From Wenjunlia vitaminophila DSM 41686 (lineage in GTDB: Bacteria; Actinomycetota; Actinomycetes; Streptomycetales; Streptomycetaceae), in contig NZ_KB904650.1 in assembly GCF_000380165.1 (NCBI RefSeq), forward strand, positions 86,842-145,371: DNA of 58,530 nucleotides, written 5' to 3'. Positions 32,736 through 42,147 of this stretch are shown in pieces (position 1 is the first letter of the stretch; each line of letters begins with the position of its first letter). Below the pieces are notes generated by a model. The model worked only from the letters and a program-made list of their open reading frames with translations, was not told the origin of the DNA and made no database searches. Position numbers and translations under genes: made by a program.

Positions 32736-35480
32736 ATGCACAGATCCAGACACCATCGGCCCAGACACCATCGGCGGCGCCGCGCCCTCGCGCGGACCTG
32801 GTTGGTCACCGCCGTCGCGGCGGTGACCGCCCTGACGTCGCTGGGCGGCGCCCCGGCGCGGGCAACGACGGGTGGGGCCGCCCCGGCCGCGTCCGCGCCG
32901 GTCACGGTCCCCGCGCTGTCCCAGTGGCAGGCACGGGACGGCGCGTTCGAGTTCACCTCCCACAGCAGGGTGCTGGTGGAACCCGGGCAGAAGTCGGTCC
33001 ACGACGACGCGGCGACCTTCACGGACGACCTGGTGCGGGAGACCGGCGAACGCGTCCCCGTGGTGCACTCCACCGCGGCGGCGAAGGCCGGTGACATCGT
33101 GCTGCGCCTCGACGGCTCCCGTTCGGAACTCGGCGCGCAGGGGTACGCCCTCGAGGTCGGCGACACCATCGACGTCGTCGCCGCGACGGACACCGGCGCG
33201 TTCTACGGCACCCGCACCGTGCTGCAACTGCTGCGCAACGGGACCCGGGTGCCGGCCGGGCGGACCGTGGACGTCCCGCAGTACGCCGAGCGCGGGGTGG
33301 GGGTGTGCGCCTGCATCATCAACGTCTCCACCGCCTGGTTCGAACGTCTGCTGAAGGACGCCGCGTACCTCAAGCTCAACCAGCTCTGGATCGAACTGAA
33401 GGTCAAGAGCCGGGCCCACCCCGAGGCCAACGAGTGGGGCTACTACACCCCGGCGCAGGTGGCCGCGTTGCAGCGGCTCGCCGACAAGTACCACATCACG
33501 CTGGTCCCCGAGGTCAACTCCCCCGGCCACATCGAGCCCTGGATACGCAACCGGCCGGACCTCCAGCTCACCGACACCAGCGGCAACAAGCAGGTCAGCC
33601 GGCTGGACATCACCAAGCCCGAGGCGTTCACCTTCCTGACCGGCGTCATCGACGAGTACCTCGAGGTCTTCCGCACCCCCTACTGGCACATGGGGGCCGA
33701 CGAGTACATGCTCGGTTCGGACTACTCGAGGTACCCGCAGCTCGCCGCCTACGCCAAGGAGAAGTTCGGTCCCGACGCCGTCCCGCAGGACGCGTTCGTC
33801 GACTTCGTCAACCGGGTCAACGCCTACGTCAAGGCGAAGGGCAAGACGCTGCGGATCTGGAACGACGGCATCACCTCCGCCGCGACCCAGGAACTGGACG
33901 CCGACATCGTGGTGGAGCACTGGACCGGCACCGACGTCAGGCCCGGTCAGTTGCTGGCCCGCGGGCACCGGCTGATGAACGCCAGCAACGACCTGTACCA
34001 CGTGCGCGGCGCCTACGGGGTGAACAGCAAGCGGCTGTACGACCGGGGTTGGAACCCGCGCGTCTTCCTCGGCGAGACGCTGCCCTCGAGCGACGGCGTC
34101 ACGGGCGCGAAGGTCACCATGTGGCCGGACAACGGCTCGGGCGCCACCGAGAACGAGGTGGAGTCCGACATGTTCGTGCCGCTGCGGCTCCTCGCCCAGG
34201 CGACCTGGGGCCAGCCGAGGCCGGACGCGGACTTCGCGGCGTTCACTGACCGGGTGGACGCGGTCGGGCGCGCCCCGGGGTTCGACAACGTGGACCGGAC
34301 GCCGGTGGCCCCGGGCACCTACGCCCTCGGCCGCGCCGACCGGTACCTGGCGGCGGGCGACGGGGCGGAGGGCGCCCCGCTCGCCCTGGCCGGGACCACC
34401 TCGGCCTGGGACCTCGGCGCGACCCGGGACGGCTACTACACGCTGCGGGACACGGCGTCCGGGCGGTGCGCGGAGGCCCGGGTCGGCACGCGCTACCTCA
34501 ACACCCCGTTGCAGCCCGGCACCCCGATCACCGCGCAGAGCTGTGACCCCGCCAACCGGCTCCAGCGCTGGCAGCTCGACGTGACGGACGAGGGCACGAC
34601 CCTCACCAACGCGGTCACCCGCATGGTGGCCGTGGTCAACGCCGACGGCGGTCTGGTCCAGCAGGTGCCGGACGGTCACCCGGCGACCCCGTTCGCCCTG
34701 GTCCCCGCGGTGCGGGTGACGGCGGGGACCGACGTGACGACGGTGGTGGACGGCGGGAGCGCCACGTTCACCGTGGAGGTGGAGAACACCACGTCGCTGC
34801 CGGTGAGCGGGGTGTCCGTGCGGCCAGCGGGCGCCGGGGGCTGGACGGTCCTGCCCGACCAGCGGACCGCCGAGACCCTGGCCCCCGGCGAGTCCTGGAC
34901 GGCCACGTTCACCGCGACGCCGCCGAAGGACGCGCCCGCCGGCACCGCGGCGCTCGACGCGACCGTCGGCTACACCCTGGACGGGGCCGCGCACACCGTG
35001 CGGACCGCCGCGGCCGTCCGGCTGAGCTGCGCGGCCGGTCCCACCCGGCCGACCGCCGTGGCCCACGTGGACAGCGAGGAGACCGCGGCGGAGAACGGGC
35101 GGGCCACGAACGTCATCGACGGCGACCCGGCGACCTTCTGGACCACGGAGTGGTCGGCGAAGGAGCCGCTTCCCCCGCACGAGATCCAACTCGACCTGGG
35201 GCGAACGGCCTCCGTGTGCGCGGTGACCTACCTGCCGCGCCAGGGCACCTCGGGCGGCTCGGCCAACGGCCGGTTCGCGGACTACGAGGTGTACCTGAGC
35301 ACCGACGGGACGTCCTGGGGGTCCCCGGTGGCCACCGGGACGTTCCCCAACACCACGGCGGCCCAGTGGGTGCCGTTCCCCACGACCACCGCCCGGTACG
35401 TCCGCCTCGTGCAGTTGAGCGAGGTCAACGGCAAGCCGTGGGGCAGCGCCGCGGAGATCACGGTGGACGCCGTGTCCTGA
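32736..35480 (+). CDS. Secreted GH20 beta-N-acetylhexosaminidase, multidomain
   Basis: This 914-residue exoenzyme removes terminal beta-GlcNAc/GalNAc. After a basic signal peptide (about 1-50) come a GH20b domain (about 60-165), the GH20 barrel (about 170-500) with the catalytic pair D322-E323 in WHMGADEYM, and a ricin-like stretch (about 560-650, YTLRDTASGRCAEA). A NEW3-type beta-sandwich (about 655-750) and a C-terminal F5/8C discoidin domain (about 765-914, NVIDGDPATFWTTEW) complete it. The ATG has a GAGGAGAG site. It is divergent from the AraC regulator, stands alone and ends in a 16-base hairpin. Its codon use is typical for the window, unlike the GH84 gene. Confidence 0.93.
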   Translation: MHRSRHHRPRHHRRRRALARTWLVTAVAAVTALTSLGGAPARATTGGAAPAASAPVTVPALSQWQARDGAFEFTSHSRVLVEPGQKSVHDDAATFTDDLVRETGERVPVVHSTAAAKAGDIVLRLDGSRSELGAQGYALEVGDTIDVVAATDTGAFYGTRTVLQLLRNGTRVPAGRTVDVPQYAERGVGVCACIINVSTAWFERLLKDAAYLKLNQLWIELKVKSRAHPEANEWGYYTPAQVAALQRLADKYHITLVPEVNSPGHIEPWIRNRPDLQLTDTSGNKQVSRLDITKPEAFTFLTGVIDEYLEVFRTPYWHMGADEYMLGSDYSRYPQLAAYAKEKFGPDAVPQDAFVDFVNRVNAYVKAKGKTLRIWNDGITSAATQELDADIVVEHWTGTDVRPGQLLARGHRLMNASNDLYHVRGAYGVNSKRLYDRGWNPRVFLGETLPSSDGVTGAKVTMWPDNGSGATENEVESDMFVPLRLLAQATWGQPRPDADFAAFTDRVDAVGRAPGFDNVDRTPVAPGTYALGRADRYLAAGDGAEGAPLALAGTTSAWDLGATRDGYYTLRDTASGRCAEARVGTRYLNTPLQPGTPITAQSCDPANRLQRWQLDVTDEGTTLTNAVTRMVAVVNADGGLVQQVPDGHPATPFALVPAVRVTAGTDVTTVVDGGSATFTVEVENTTSLPVSGVSVRPAGAGGWTVLPDQRTAETLAPGESWTATFTATPPKDAPAGTAALDATVGYTLDGAAHTVRTAAAVRLSCAAGPTRPTAVAHVDSEETAAENGRATNVIDGDPATFWTTEWSAKEPLPPHEIQLDLGRTASVCAVTYLPRQGTSGGSANGRFADYEVYLSTDGTSWGSPVATGTFPNTTAAQWVPFPTTTARYVRLVQLSEVNGKPWGSAAEITVDAVS

Positions 35481-35486
35481 CGCCCG

Positions 35487-35529
35487 CCCCGGCGCACCGG
35501 CCGGTGCACGCGTGGCCGGTGCGCCGGGG
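35487..35529. terminator. Perfect 16-bp stem terminator
   Basis: 35487-35502 pairs perfectly with 35514-35529 around an 11-base loop. It lies between the converging GH20 and response-regulator genes and probably ends both transcripts. Confidence 0.85.
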
Positions 35530-35536
35530 CCGGCCC

Positions 35537-36229
35537 CTACCGGCCGGTGCGCGGCACCACCAGGCCCGACTCGTAGGCGCTGACCACCGCCTGGGTGCGG
35601 TCGCGCAGGCCGAGCTTGGCCAGGACCCGGCTCACATGGGTCTTGACGGTCTCCTCGCTGACGACCAGGCGCGCGGCGATCTCGGCGTTGGAGAGCCCCT
35701 CGGCGACCAGCCGCAGGACGTCGGTCTCCCGCGGCGTCAGCACGGACCGCGGGTCGGCCGTGCCGGTGGGCCTGGCACGGGGGCGCAGCCGGGCGAACTC
35801 GTCGATCAGGCGGCGGGTGACGGCGGGCGCCAGCAGGGCCTGCCCGGCGGCGACCACCCGGACCGCGTCGAAGAGCTGCTCGGCGGCGGCGTCCTTGAGC
35901 AGGAAGCCGCTGGCGCCGGCGCTGAGCGCGTCGTAGACGTGTTCGTCCAGGTCGAAGGTGGTGAGCATCAGCACCCGCGGCCGGTCCCGGTCGCCCGCGG
36001 CGGCGGTGATCCTCGCCGTGGCCTCGATGCCGTCCACGGTGGGCATGCGGACGTCCATGAGGACGACGTCGGGGTCGCACCGGGCGCAGATCCGGACGGC
36101 TTCCGCGCCGTCGGCCGCGGTCCCCACCACGGTGAGGTCGGGCTGGGTGTCCAGCAGCGCGGCGAACCCGGCCCGGACGACCTGCTGGTCGTCGGCCACC
36201 ACGATCCGCACCGGCCGTCGGTCGTTCAC
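35537..36229 (-). CDS. NarL/LuxR-family response regulator
   Basis: This 230-residue response regulator has an N-terminal receiver domain (D13-D14 acidic pocket, phosphoacceptor D59 in [11 protein letters not shown], Thr in LMLTTF, Lys in FLLKDA). The C-terminal LuxR HTH (about 160-220) reads [22 protein letters not shown] and [17 protein letters not shown]. The GTG start overlaps the kinase stop by four bases. It is expected to act on the divergent ABC transporter promoter. Confidence 0.95.
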   Translation of the reverse strand: MNDRRPVRIVVADDQQVVRAGFAALLDTQPDLTVVGTAADGAEAVRICARCDPDVVLMDVRMPTVDGIEATARITAAAGDRDRPRVLMLTTFDLDEHVYDALSAGASGFLLKDAAAEQLFDAVRVVAAGQALLAPAVTRRLIDEFARLRPRARPTGTADPRSVLTPRETDVLRLVAEGLSNAEIAARLVVSEETVKTHVSRVLAKLGLRDRTQAVVSAYESGLVVPRTGR

Positions 36230-37305
36230 CGGACCACCACCGGTTGGTGGCTCCGGGCCGTGGGCAGCCTGACCTCCACCAGGAAGCCGCTGACCGGTGC
36301 GGGCCCGGTCCACAGGTCGCCGTCCACGGTCGCCACGCGTTCGCGCATGCCGAGCAGCCCGTGGCCCCGGGTCCGGGTCGGCGCGCCGGGGGTGCCCGTC
36401 GGGTCCGCCGGCCCGGGCCCGTTGTCCCGGACGCGAACCCACAGCGCGTCCTCGGCGTAGTGGAGTTCCACGTCCACCGCGGTGCCGGGGGCGTGCCGCC
36501 GGGCGTTGCTCAGGGCCTCCTGGACGATGCGGTAGGCGACGAGTTCCACTCCGGGGTCGAGGGCGCCGACACGGCCGTGGACGATGAGGCGCACCGGGGC
36601 TCCCGAGGCGTCCCTGGCCTCGTCCACCAGCTCGTTGAGCTCTCCCAGGCCGGGCTGGGGGTGCCGCGCGGGTGCGGTGTCGGCGTCCTCACGGAGCACC
36701 CCGAGCAGCCGGCGCATCTCGGTCAGCGCCGCCCGGGCGGTGTCCCCGATGGCGAGCAGGCGCCGCTCCCCCTCGGGAGGCAGTCCCGGGGTGGTGAACC
36801 GTGCCGTCTCCGCCTGGACGGCGATCAGCGAGATGTGGTGGGCGACCACGTCGTGGAGTTCCCTGGCGATCCGGGCCCGCTCCCCCCTGGCGACGTGCTC
36901 GAGCAGCGTGCTCTCCAGGGTCTCCCTGGAGGTGTGGCGTTCCTCGGCGGCGCCCCGGAGCCGGCGGGACTGCCGCAGCCCGAGCAGGAAGCAGACCGCG
37001 AGCTGCGCCGTGAGGCCGGCGCCGGTGGGCGGCCGGGGCGTGGCGAAGGTCAGCGCGGTGGCCGCGGTGACCACCGTCGCCGCCGCCAGCAGGTGGCCGC
37101 GCACCACGGCCAACGGCACGGTGGCGGCCAGCGCGAGCAGCAGGGCGACCGGGGGTGTCGCGGACCCGTCGTCCCCCCGCAGGACCACCTCGAGCACCGC
37201 GAGCAGCCCGAGGGCCCCGGCGGACACCGCGGGGAACACCGGTGCGCGCGATATCCGCTGACTTGCCGTCAACGCGCTCCTGATCAGTGCGTTCCCCTGC
37301 CTCAT
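36226..37305 (-). CDS. Two-component sensor histidine kinase (HisKA_3)
   Basis: This 359-residue membrane kinase has four predicted helices (about 25-110), a HisKA_3 dimerisation domain with phosphoacceptor H151 in [18 protein letters not shown], and a C-terminal HATPase domain with the N box [14 protein letters not shown] and G box [10 protein letters not shown]. There is no large extracellular domain, so the signal is probably membrane-associated. It is first in an operon with the response regulator and divergent from an ABC exporter, the arrangement of antibiotic- or envelope-stress modules. Confidence 0.94.
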   Translation of the reverse strand: MRQGNALIRSALTASQRISRAPVFPAVSAGALGLLAVLEVVLRGDDGSATPPVALLLALAATVPLAVVRGHLLAAATVVTAATALTFATPRPPTGAGLTAQLAVCFLLGLRQSRRLRGAAEERHTSRETLESTLLEHVARGERARIARELHDVVAHHISLIAVQAETARFTTPGLPPEGERRLLAIGDTARAALTEMRRLLGVLREDADTAPARHPQPGLGELNELVDEARDASGAPVRLIVHGRVGALDPGVELVAYRIVQEALSNARRHAPGTAVDVELHYAEDALWVRVRDNGPGPADPTGTPGAPTRTRGHGLLGMRERVATVDGDLWTGPAPVSGFLVEVRLPTARSHQPVVVR

Positions 37306-37360
37306 GGGTCCATTGTCACCGAGCGCGACGGCGGGGGCGTCACCGTGGCCAGGAGTTCCG

Positions 37361-37382
37361 GTGTCCCTCCTGGGAGGGACAC
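37361..37382. promoter_or_regulatory. Perfect 10-bp inverted repeat between kinase and ABC genes
   Basis: GTGTCCCTCC and GGAGGGACAC are separated by two bases and form a perfect dyad. A further half-site-like GGTCCCTCC occurs at about 37395-37403. The position, 88 bases before the ABC ATPase ATG and 55 bases upstream of the kinase start, suits a response-regulator operator for both directions. Confidence 0.6.
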
Positions 37383-37470
37383 GGCGGTGGGCCGGTCCCT
37401 CCGGTCGGGGGCCGGCGGTCGGTCCCGTGCGGTGATGCCGTGCGCCCACCCGGCTTCCTAGCCTCGAGGC

Positions 37471-38397
37471 ATGGAAGCCACGATCGAGGTGCGCGACTTG
37501 CGCAAACGCTACGGGGCGACGCTGGCCGTGGACGGCCTGTCGTTCGTCGTCCCCCCGGGACGGGTCACGGGGTTCGTCGGTCCCAACGGCTCGGGGAAGT
37601 CCACCACGATGCGCGCCCTGCTCGGCCTGGACGTGCCGGACTCCGGCAGCGCGCTGATCGGTGGGCGCCCCTACCGCTCGCTGCGGCACCCGCTGAACCA
37701 CGTCGGGGCCCTGCTGGACGCCGCGGCGGTCCACCCGGCCCGCACCGCCCGCGACCACCTGCTGTGGCTGACCCATTCGCACGGCCTGCCACGGCGGAGG
37801 GTGGACGAGGTCATCGAGCTGGTGGGGCTGCCCTCCGCGGCCCGGCGGCCGGCCGGGGGGTTCTCCCTGGGGATGCGGCAGCGGCTGGGCATCGCCGCCG
37901 CCCTCCTCGGCGACCCACCCGTGGTGGTGTTCGACGAACCAGTCAACGGCCTGGACCCGGAGGGAATCCGGTGGATACGCGGCTTCCTGCGGTCCCTGGC
38001 CGCCGAGGGCCGGGCGGTGCTGGTCTCCAGTCACCTGATGAGCGAACTCGAGGACACCGCCGACCACCTGCTGGTCATCGGCCGGGGCCGGCTCCTCGCG
38101 GACATCGGCGTGCGGGAACTCCTGGACACCGCGTCCGGGGGGTGGATCACCGTGCGGACCTCACGGCGCACCGAGGCGATGACCCTGCTCGCCGGGGAGG
38201 GCGCGCGGGTGGCGGCCGTGGACCGGGACACGCTCACCGTCGCCGGGCTGCCCGCGGAACGGGTCGCCGCGACGCTCGCCGCCCATGACGTTCCCGTGCG
38301 GGAACTCGCCGCGCACCGCGCCTCGCTCGAGGAGGCGTACATGGAACTCACGCGGAAGTCCACGGAGTTCACCTCGCTCACCGGCCGGGAGGCGTGA
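37471..38397 (+). CDS. ABC transporter ATP-binding protein
   Basis: This 308-residue ATPase of the CcmA/DrrA-like exporter group has Walker A GPNGSGKST (37-45), signature FSLGMRQRL, Walker B VVVFDEPVNGLD and switch His (VSSHLMSELE). A C-terminal extension (about 215-308) is typical of DrrA-type drug exporters. It works with the two membrane proteins encoded immediately downstream. The stop shares a base with the next ATG (TGATG). Regulation by the divergent two-component system is likely. Confidence 0.94.
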   Translation: MEATIEVRDLRKRYGATLAVDGLSFVVPPGRVTGFVGPNGSGKSTTMRALLGLDVPDSGSALIGGRPYRSLRHPLNHVGALLDAAAVHPARTARDHLLWLTHSHGLPRRRVDEVIELVGLPSAARRPAGGFSLGMRQRLGIAAALLGDPPVVVFDEPVNGLDPEGIRWIRGFLRSLAAEGRAVLVSSHLMSELEDTADHLLVIGRGRLLADIGVRELLDTASGGWITVRTSRRTEAMTLLAGEGARVAAVDRDTLTVAGLPAERVAATLAAHDVPVRELAAHRASLEEAYMELTRKSTEFTSLTGREA

Positions 38398-39851
38398 TGC
38401 CCGCCGTGACCCCGTACCGCAGCGCGGTGCCGCGGGGCAGGGACGGGTTCGACCGGCTGCTGCTGGCCGAGTGGACCAAGCTGCGGACCGTGCCCCGCTG
38501 GATGCTCGCCCTCGTGGCCGCCGTGGTGCTCACCGTCTTCGCCGGAGTGCTCGTCGCCGCTGGGGCGGGCACCGAGACGGCCGGGGGCGGCGGCGGCGAA
38601 CGCCCCGCCCCGGACCTGGGGGTGCAGTACCAGGACGGGGGTCGGTTCCTGCACCGCCCGCTGGCGGAGGACGGCAGCCTGGTCGCCCGGGTGGCAGACC
38701 AGGAGAACAGCCACGCGTGGGCCAAGGCCGGGCTGATGATCAGGACGAGCACCCGGCAGGGCGCCCCCTACGCGGCGGTGGTGGTCACCCCCGAGCACGG
38801 CGTCCGGTTCCAGTCCCACCTCTCCATCGTCGGTAGCGCCGACGACGGACCGCGCTGGCTGCGCCTGGACCGCTCCGGGGCGTCGGTCACCGCGTCGGTG
38901 TCGGCCGACGGCACCGACTGGCGGCGGCTGGGCACGGTGCGGCTCCGCGGGTTGCCGCCGCGGGCGGAGGCCGGCCTGTTCGTGGGCTCGCCCGAGGCGG
39001 TGCGGGCGCAACGGCAGTTCGGCGGCGAGAACGTCACCTCGGTGCCCACCGTGGGGAAGGCGTCCTTCGACGGCGTCCGCATGGACCCCGACCCGCGGGA
39101 GCCTTGGCGGGGGCACGGCCCCTCGGCACTGACCGGTCCCGGTGCGCGGGACCACGACCAGGACCGCTCCCGGGCTGGGGAGGCGGGGCCCGACGGGGTG
39201 TTCACCGTGACCGGAGCCGGCGACATCGGCCGGTACCAGTACGGGCACGACACCAGCGAGATGGTCCTCAGCGGCGTCCTGGTCGGGATGATGGCGATCG
39301 TCGCGCTCGCCGTGCTGTTCGTCACCTCCGAGTACCGGCAGGGCGTGATCCGCACGACGTTCACCGCCAGCCCGCGGCGGGGCCGGGTCCTGGCCGCCAA
39401 GGCCGTGGTGATCGGCGCCGTCACCTTCGTCGCCGGACTCGTCGCCGCCTTCGGCACGTTCCTGCTCGCCGACGCGGTCTCCGGGGCGGGCCTGGTGCTG
39501 CCGGCACTCAGCGAGGGGCCGGTGCTGCGGGCGGTGGTGGGCACCGCCGCCGTGCTGGCCGTGGTGGCCGTGTTCAGCCTGGGTGTGGCCGCCCTGCTGC
39601 GCCGCGCCGCCGCGGCGATCACCGTGGTCCTGCTGGTGGTACTGGTGCCGCAGGTCGTGGCGTCGGGGATGCCGCTTTCGGCGGCCCGCTGGTTGGAACG
39701 GCTCACCCCGGCCGCGGGCCTGGCGATCCAGCAGACCGTGGTGCGCTACGACACCGCGATCGGTCCCTGGGCGGGGTTCGGGGTGCTGTGCGGGTACGCC
39801 GCGGTCACCCTGGTCGCCGCGGGCTGGCGGCTCCGGCGGGGGGACGCGTGA
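38397..39851 (+). CDS. ABC permease with inserted extracytoplasmic DUF1349-like domain
   Basis: This 484-residue permease starts with the ABC-2-type LLLAEWTKLRTVPRWMLALVAAVVLTVF helix. It then contains a large soluble insertion (about 70-225) before five C-terminal helices (from about 280). The insertion resembles DUF1349/concanavalin-like modules (WAKAGLMIRTSTRQGAPYAAVVV, GVRFQSHLS, WLRLDRSGASVTASVSADGTDWRRLG, AGLFVGSPE). Such modules usually bind carbohydrate, so the permease may carry its own ligand-sensing domain outside the cell. It is coupled to both neighbours by overlapping start/stop codons. Confidence 0.85.
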   Translation: MPAVTPYRSAVPRGRDGFDRLLLAEWTKLRTVPRWMLALVAAVVLTVFAGVLVAAGAGTETAGGGGGERPAPDLGVQYQDGGRFLHRPLAEDGSLVARVADQENSHAWAKAGLMIRTSTRQGAPYAAVVVTPEHGVRFQSHLSIVGSADDGPRWLRLDRSGASVTASVSADGTDWRRLGTVRLRGLPPRAEAGLFVGSPEAVRAQRQFGGENVTSVPTVGKASFDGVRMDPDPREPWRGHGPSALTGPGARDHDQDRSRAGEAGPDGVFTVTGAGDIGRYQYGHDTSEMVLSGVLVGMMAIVALAVLFVTSEYRQGVIRTTFTASPRRGRVLAAKAVVIGAVTFVAGLVAAFGTFLLADAVSGAGLVLPALSEGPVLRAVVGTAAVLAVVAVFSLGVAALLRRAAAAITVVLLVVLVPQVVASGMPLSAARWLERLTPAAGLAIQQTVVRYDTAIGPWAGFGVLCGYAAVTLVAAGWRLRRGDA

Positions 39852-40636
39852 GGTACGCCGTGCACGCGGAGTGGACCAAGCTCCGCACCACCCGGGGGCC
39901 AGCCTGGCTGTTGGCGGCCACGGTCGCCGCCGTCGTCGCCGTGGGCGCCGCGTCCGTGGCGTCGGTGGACGTCTCCCAGTGCCCGGCACCGACCGAGTGC
40001 CACGAGGACACCACCCGGTTGAGCCTGCTGGGGGCCCGGCTCGGGCAGGCCACGGTGGTGGTGCTCGCGGTGCTGGCGATCACCAACGAGCACGCCACCG
40101 GGATGATCCGCACCACCCTGGCGGCGGTCCCCCGCCGGCACCGGGTCCTGTGGGCCAAGGCCGTCGTGGTCACCGTCGCGGTGCTGGCGGCGGGGGTCCT
40201 CGGGGTGCTGGGGGCGCTGGCGACCGGGCGGGCGGTCCTCCCCGGCAACGGTTTCACCGCGGCCAACGGCTACCCCCCGCCCTCGCTCACCGACGGCCCC
40301 ACGCTGCGGGCGGCGGTGGGAACCGTGCTCTACCTGGTGCTGGTCGCCCTGTTGGCGCTGGGCGTGGGCACCGTCGTCCGGGACACCGCCGGGGCGGTCA
40401 CGACCACGCTGGGCCTGCTGTACGTCGTCCCGCTGCTCGTCGAACTCGTCGCCGACCCCCAGTGGCACGACCGGCTCGAGAGGCTGGCACCGATGACCGC
40501 CGGACTGTCCGTGCAGGCCACGAGGGACCTGGATCGGCTGCCGATCGGGCCGTGGGCCGGCCTCGGCGTCCTCGCCGCCTACTCCGCGACCGCCCTGCTG
40601 CTGGGTGCGGTGCTGTTGGAGACCCGCGACCCGTGA
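39848..40636 (+). CDS. ABC-2-type permease
   Basis: This 262-residue membrane protein has the same AEWTKLRTTRGPAWLLAA beginning as the preceding permease but lacks the insertion, and has six helices with TNEHATGMIRTTLAAVPRRHRVLWAKA in the first cytoplasmic loop. The two probably form a heterodimer driven by the upstream ATPase. The GTG start overlaps the previous stop (GTGA). The operon ends here. Confidence 0.9.
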   Translation: MRYAVHAEWTKLRTTRGPAWLLAATVAAVVAVGAASVASVDVSQCPAPTECHEDTTRLSLLGARLGQATVVVLAVLAITNEHATGMIRTTLAAVPRRHRVLWAKAVVVTVAVLAAGVLGVLGALATGRAVLPGNGFTAANGYPPPSLTDGPTLRAAVGTVLYLVLVALLALGVGTVVRDTAGAVTTTLGLLYVVPLLVELVADPQWHDRLERLAPMTAGLSVQATRDLDRLPIGPWAGLGVLAAYSATALLLGAVLLETRDP

Positions 40637-40800
40637 CGCCCGGGTGAGCGTGGCGGCCGGGCTGACCGGCCCCCGGGCACATCCTCCGGTCGTCGGGCGG
40701 CTGATGCGGGGGCACGGGGCGCCGGACACCCGGCGGCCACCTCACACGGATCACGTCGCACCACTGACACCTCCTCCCCGGGGCTCACCCCTTGCAGGAG

Positions 40801-41226
40801 CTACATCACCCGCACGAAAGCGCGTCCGCCGTTGTGGAAGTGCGCTGTCACGCCTGCGTGCCCGCCGTGCGCCCCCTCGCGCACCGACCAGCGCTCGACC
40901 CGTTGCACCTCCGGCGAGCGTGCCGCGGCCAGCACCGCTGCCAGCCACCCCTCGGCTTCGCCGGGGCCCACCGGGCCGGCCGGAACGACGGGGTCGCCCA
41001 TGGTCGGCGCCGGCTCCCCCTCCACGGGCTCCTCGGGCTGCTCGTACCGCTCACCCGGGGCGGACTGGGCCGTGATCTGGTAGCGCACCTCCCGGTCTCC
41101 CAGCGTGACGGCGATGCCGTAGGGGTGTGTGGTGTCGCCGGCATCCCTGAGCGTGGACACCTGGCGGGCTCCTTCCCCCGTCTTCGCCAGGGAGATCAGA
41201 AACGATTCGAAGCGGTCCGGACGCAT
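40801..41226 (-). CDS. Conserved Streptomyces-type hypothetical protein
   Basis: This 141-residue soluble protein (MRPDRFESFLISLAKTGEGA; later VTLGDREVRYQITAQSAPGERYEQPEEPV) resembles small proteins of unknown function widespread in Streptomyces that often follow a small regulator gene. No motif predicts a function. The frame stays open and coding-like upstream of the ATG (REELTREEQRVEQ), leading into a damaged gene region, so the true protein may once have been longer or this gene may overlap its neighbour. Confidence 0.6.
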   Translation of the reverse strand: MRPDRFESFLISLAKTGEGARQVSTLRDAGDTTHPYGIAVTLGDREVRYQITAQSAPGERYEQPEEPVEGEPAPTMGDPVVPAGPVGPGEAEGWLAAVLAAARSPEVQRVERWSVREGAHGGHAGVTAHFHNGGRAFVRVM

Positions 41227-41993
41227 GTGCTGTTCAACTCTCTGTTCTTCTCGGGTCAGTTCCTCCCGGACCCGGAGCAGCCGTGCCTCGGTTCCCCCAG
41301 CCTCCTGTTCCGGTCCGGTCGTGCCTTCAGGGGGCCACCGCCCGCTCCTCGGGATCGGTGATCTCCCGCGAGCGCGTCGATGGCGTCGAACACCCGTTGC
41401 GCCTCCTCGGTCGCGGTCCCTCTCGTTGGGTTGGGCCGCTCTCCAGGCTGTAGGGGGTTCCCCACAGACAGGGAAGGCGGCCCACGCTGCTCACGCGCGA
41501 CGGCCCCGGCCGGAGGCGCACCTCCGTGTGGCCGGGGCCAGTCATCCACCTGCGGACACAGGAGGCGACCAGGTCGCAGCGTACCGAGACGCCGCCGCCC
41601 ACCGGCATCCCCACGCCGCGGCCCGCCGCTGCGCTCTCCCACGGGGACCGCGCCACCAGGAACCCCGTCTCCCGCCGGCTGCGGGGAACCAACACGACCG
41701 GCGAGACCAGGACGCGGGCCGAGTGCACGGCACCGGTGTGGCCGGGGACGGCCCGTGGGAAGGGCGTCTTTGCGCCACCGGCCACGGCGCGGCGGGGCAG
41801 CGCCGAGGGGATCGCCCGCTCCCGTTCCGCCCCGGGCGGCGGCTGCGTCGCCGGGTCGGTCGCCCGCGGCGCGGCCGTTGACCACGTCGACAAAGCGACT
41901 GCCGCGGGGGAGGCTCGACGCGGCTGCGAGCGGCACCGTTGCGGGCTCCGAGACTCCGTTGAGCTGACGAACCAACAGGTAAAGAGATAGCAA
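41227..41993 (-). pseudogene. Decayed or mis-assembled minus-strand coding region
   Basis: Coding-like sequence switches between minus-strand frames. One frame carries MLSLYLLVRQLNGVSEPA at the upstream end and EEAQRVFDAIDALA further down. A second carries RRETGFLVARSPWE, CVRRWMTGPGHTEVRLRPG and DPEERAVAP followed by a stop. A third continues as EARLLRVREELTREEQRVEQ into the next gene. Removing one base from the G run at 41330-41334 (plus strand) joins the second and third frames. The late part resembles the small Streptomyces regulators with a DAID...DPEERA pattern. It is either a multiply broken gene or consensus error. 41994-42147 holds only the promoter region of the next cluster. Confidence 0.45.
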
Positions 41994-42147
41994 ATAGTCG
42001 TGTCATGACCCTGCTGAAACTTGATCGTTCGGTGCTTTCCTCATGGCGAGCCCACCTGACTTGATCTGACACCTCCAGGGCTCTCGCACGGCCATGTCGG
42101 CACGAGGGACGGCGCTGGCCCGTTCCCCTTCCCGGATTGGGGATGTC

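Noticed and set aside
32502-36080. Very long minus-strand open frame opposite the GH20 gene
   Set aside because: It is an antisense by-product of GC-biased third positions in the GH20 and response-regulator genes; its translation has no family resemblance and the sense genes have complete domains.
42019-42066. Direct repeat ACTTGATC (42019-42026 and 42059-42066) as an insertion-site duplication
   Set aside because: The repeats are only eight bases, no element lies between them, and such pairs occur by chance.
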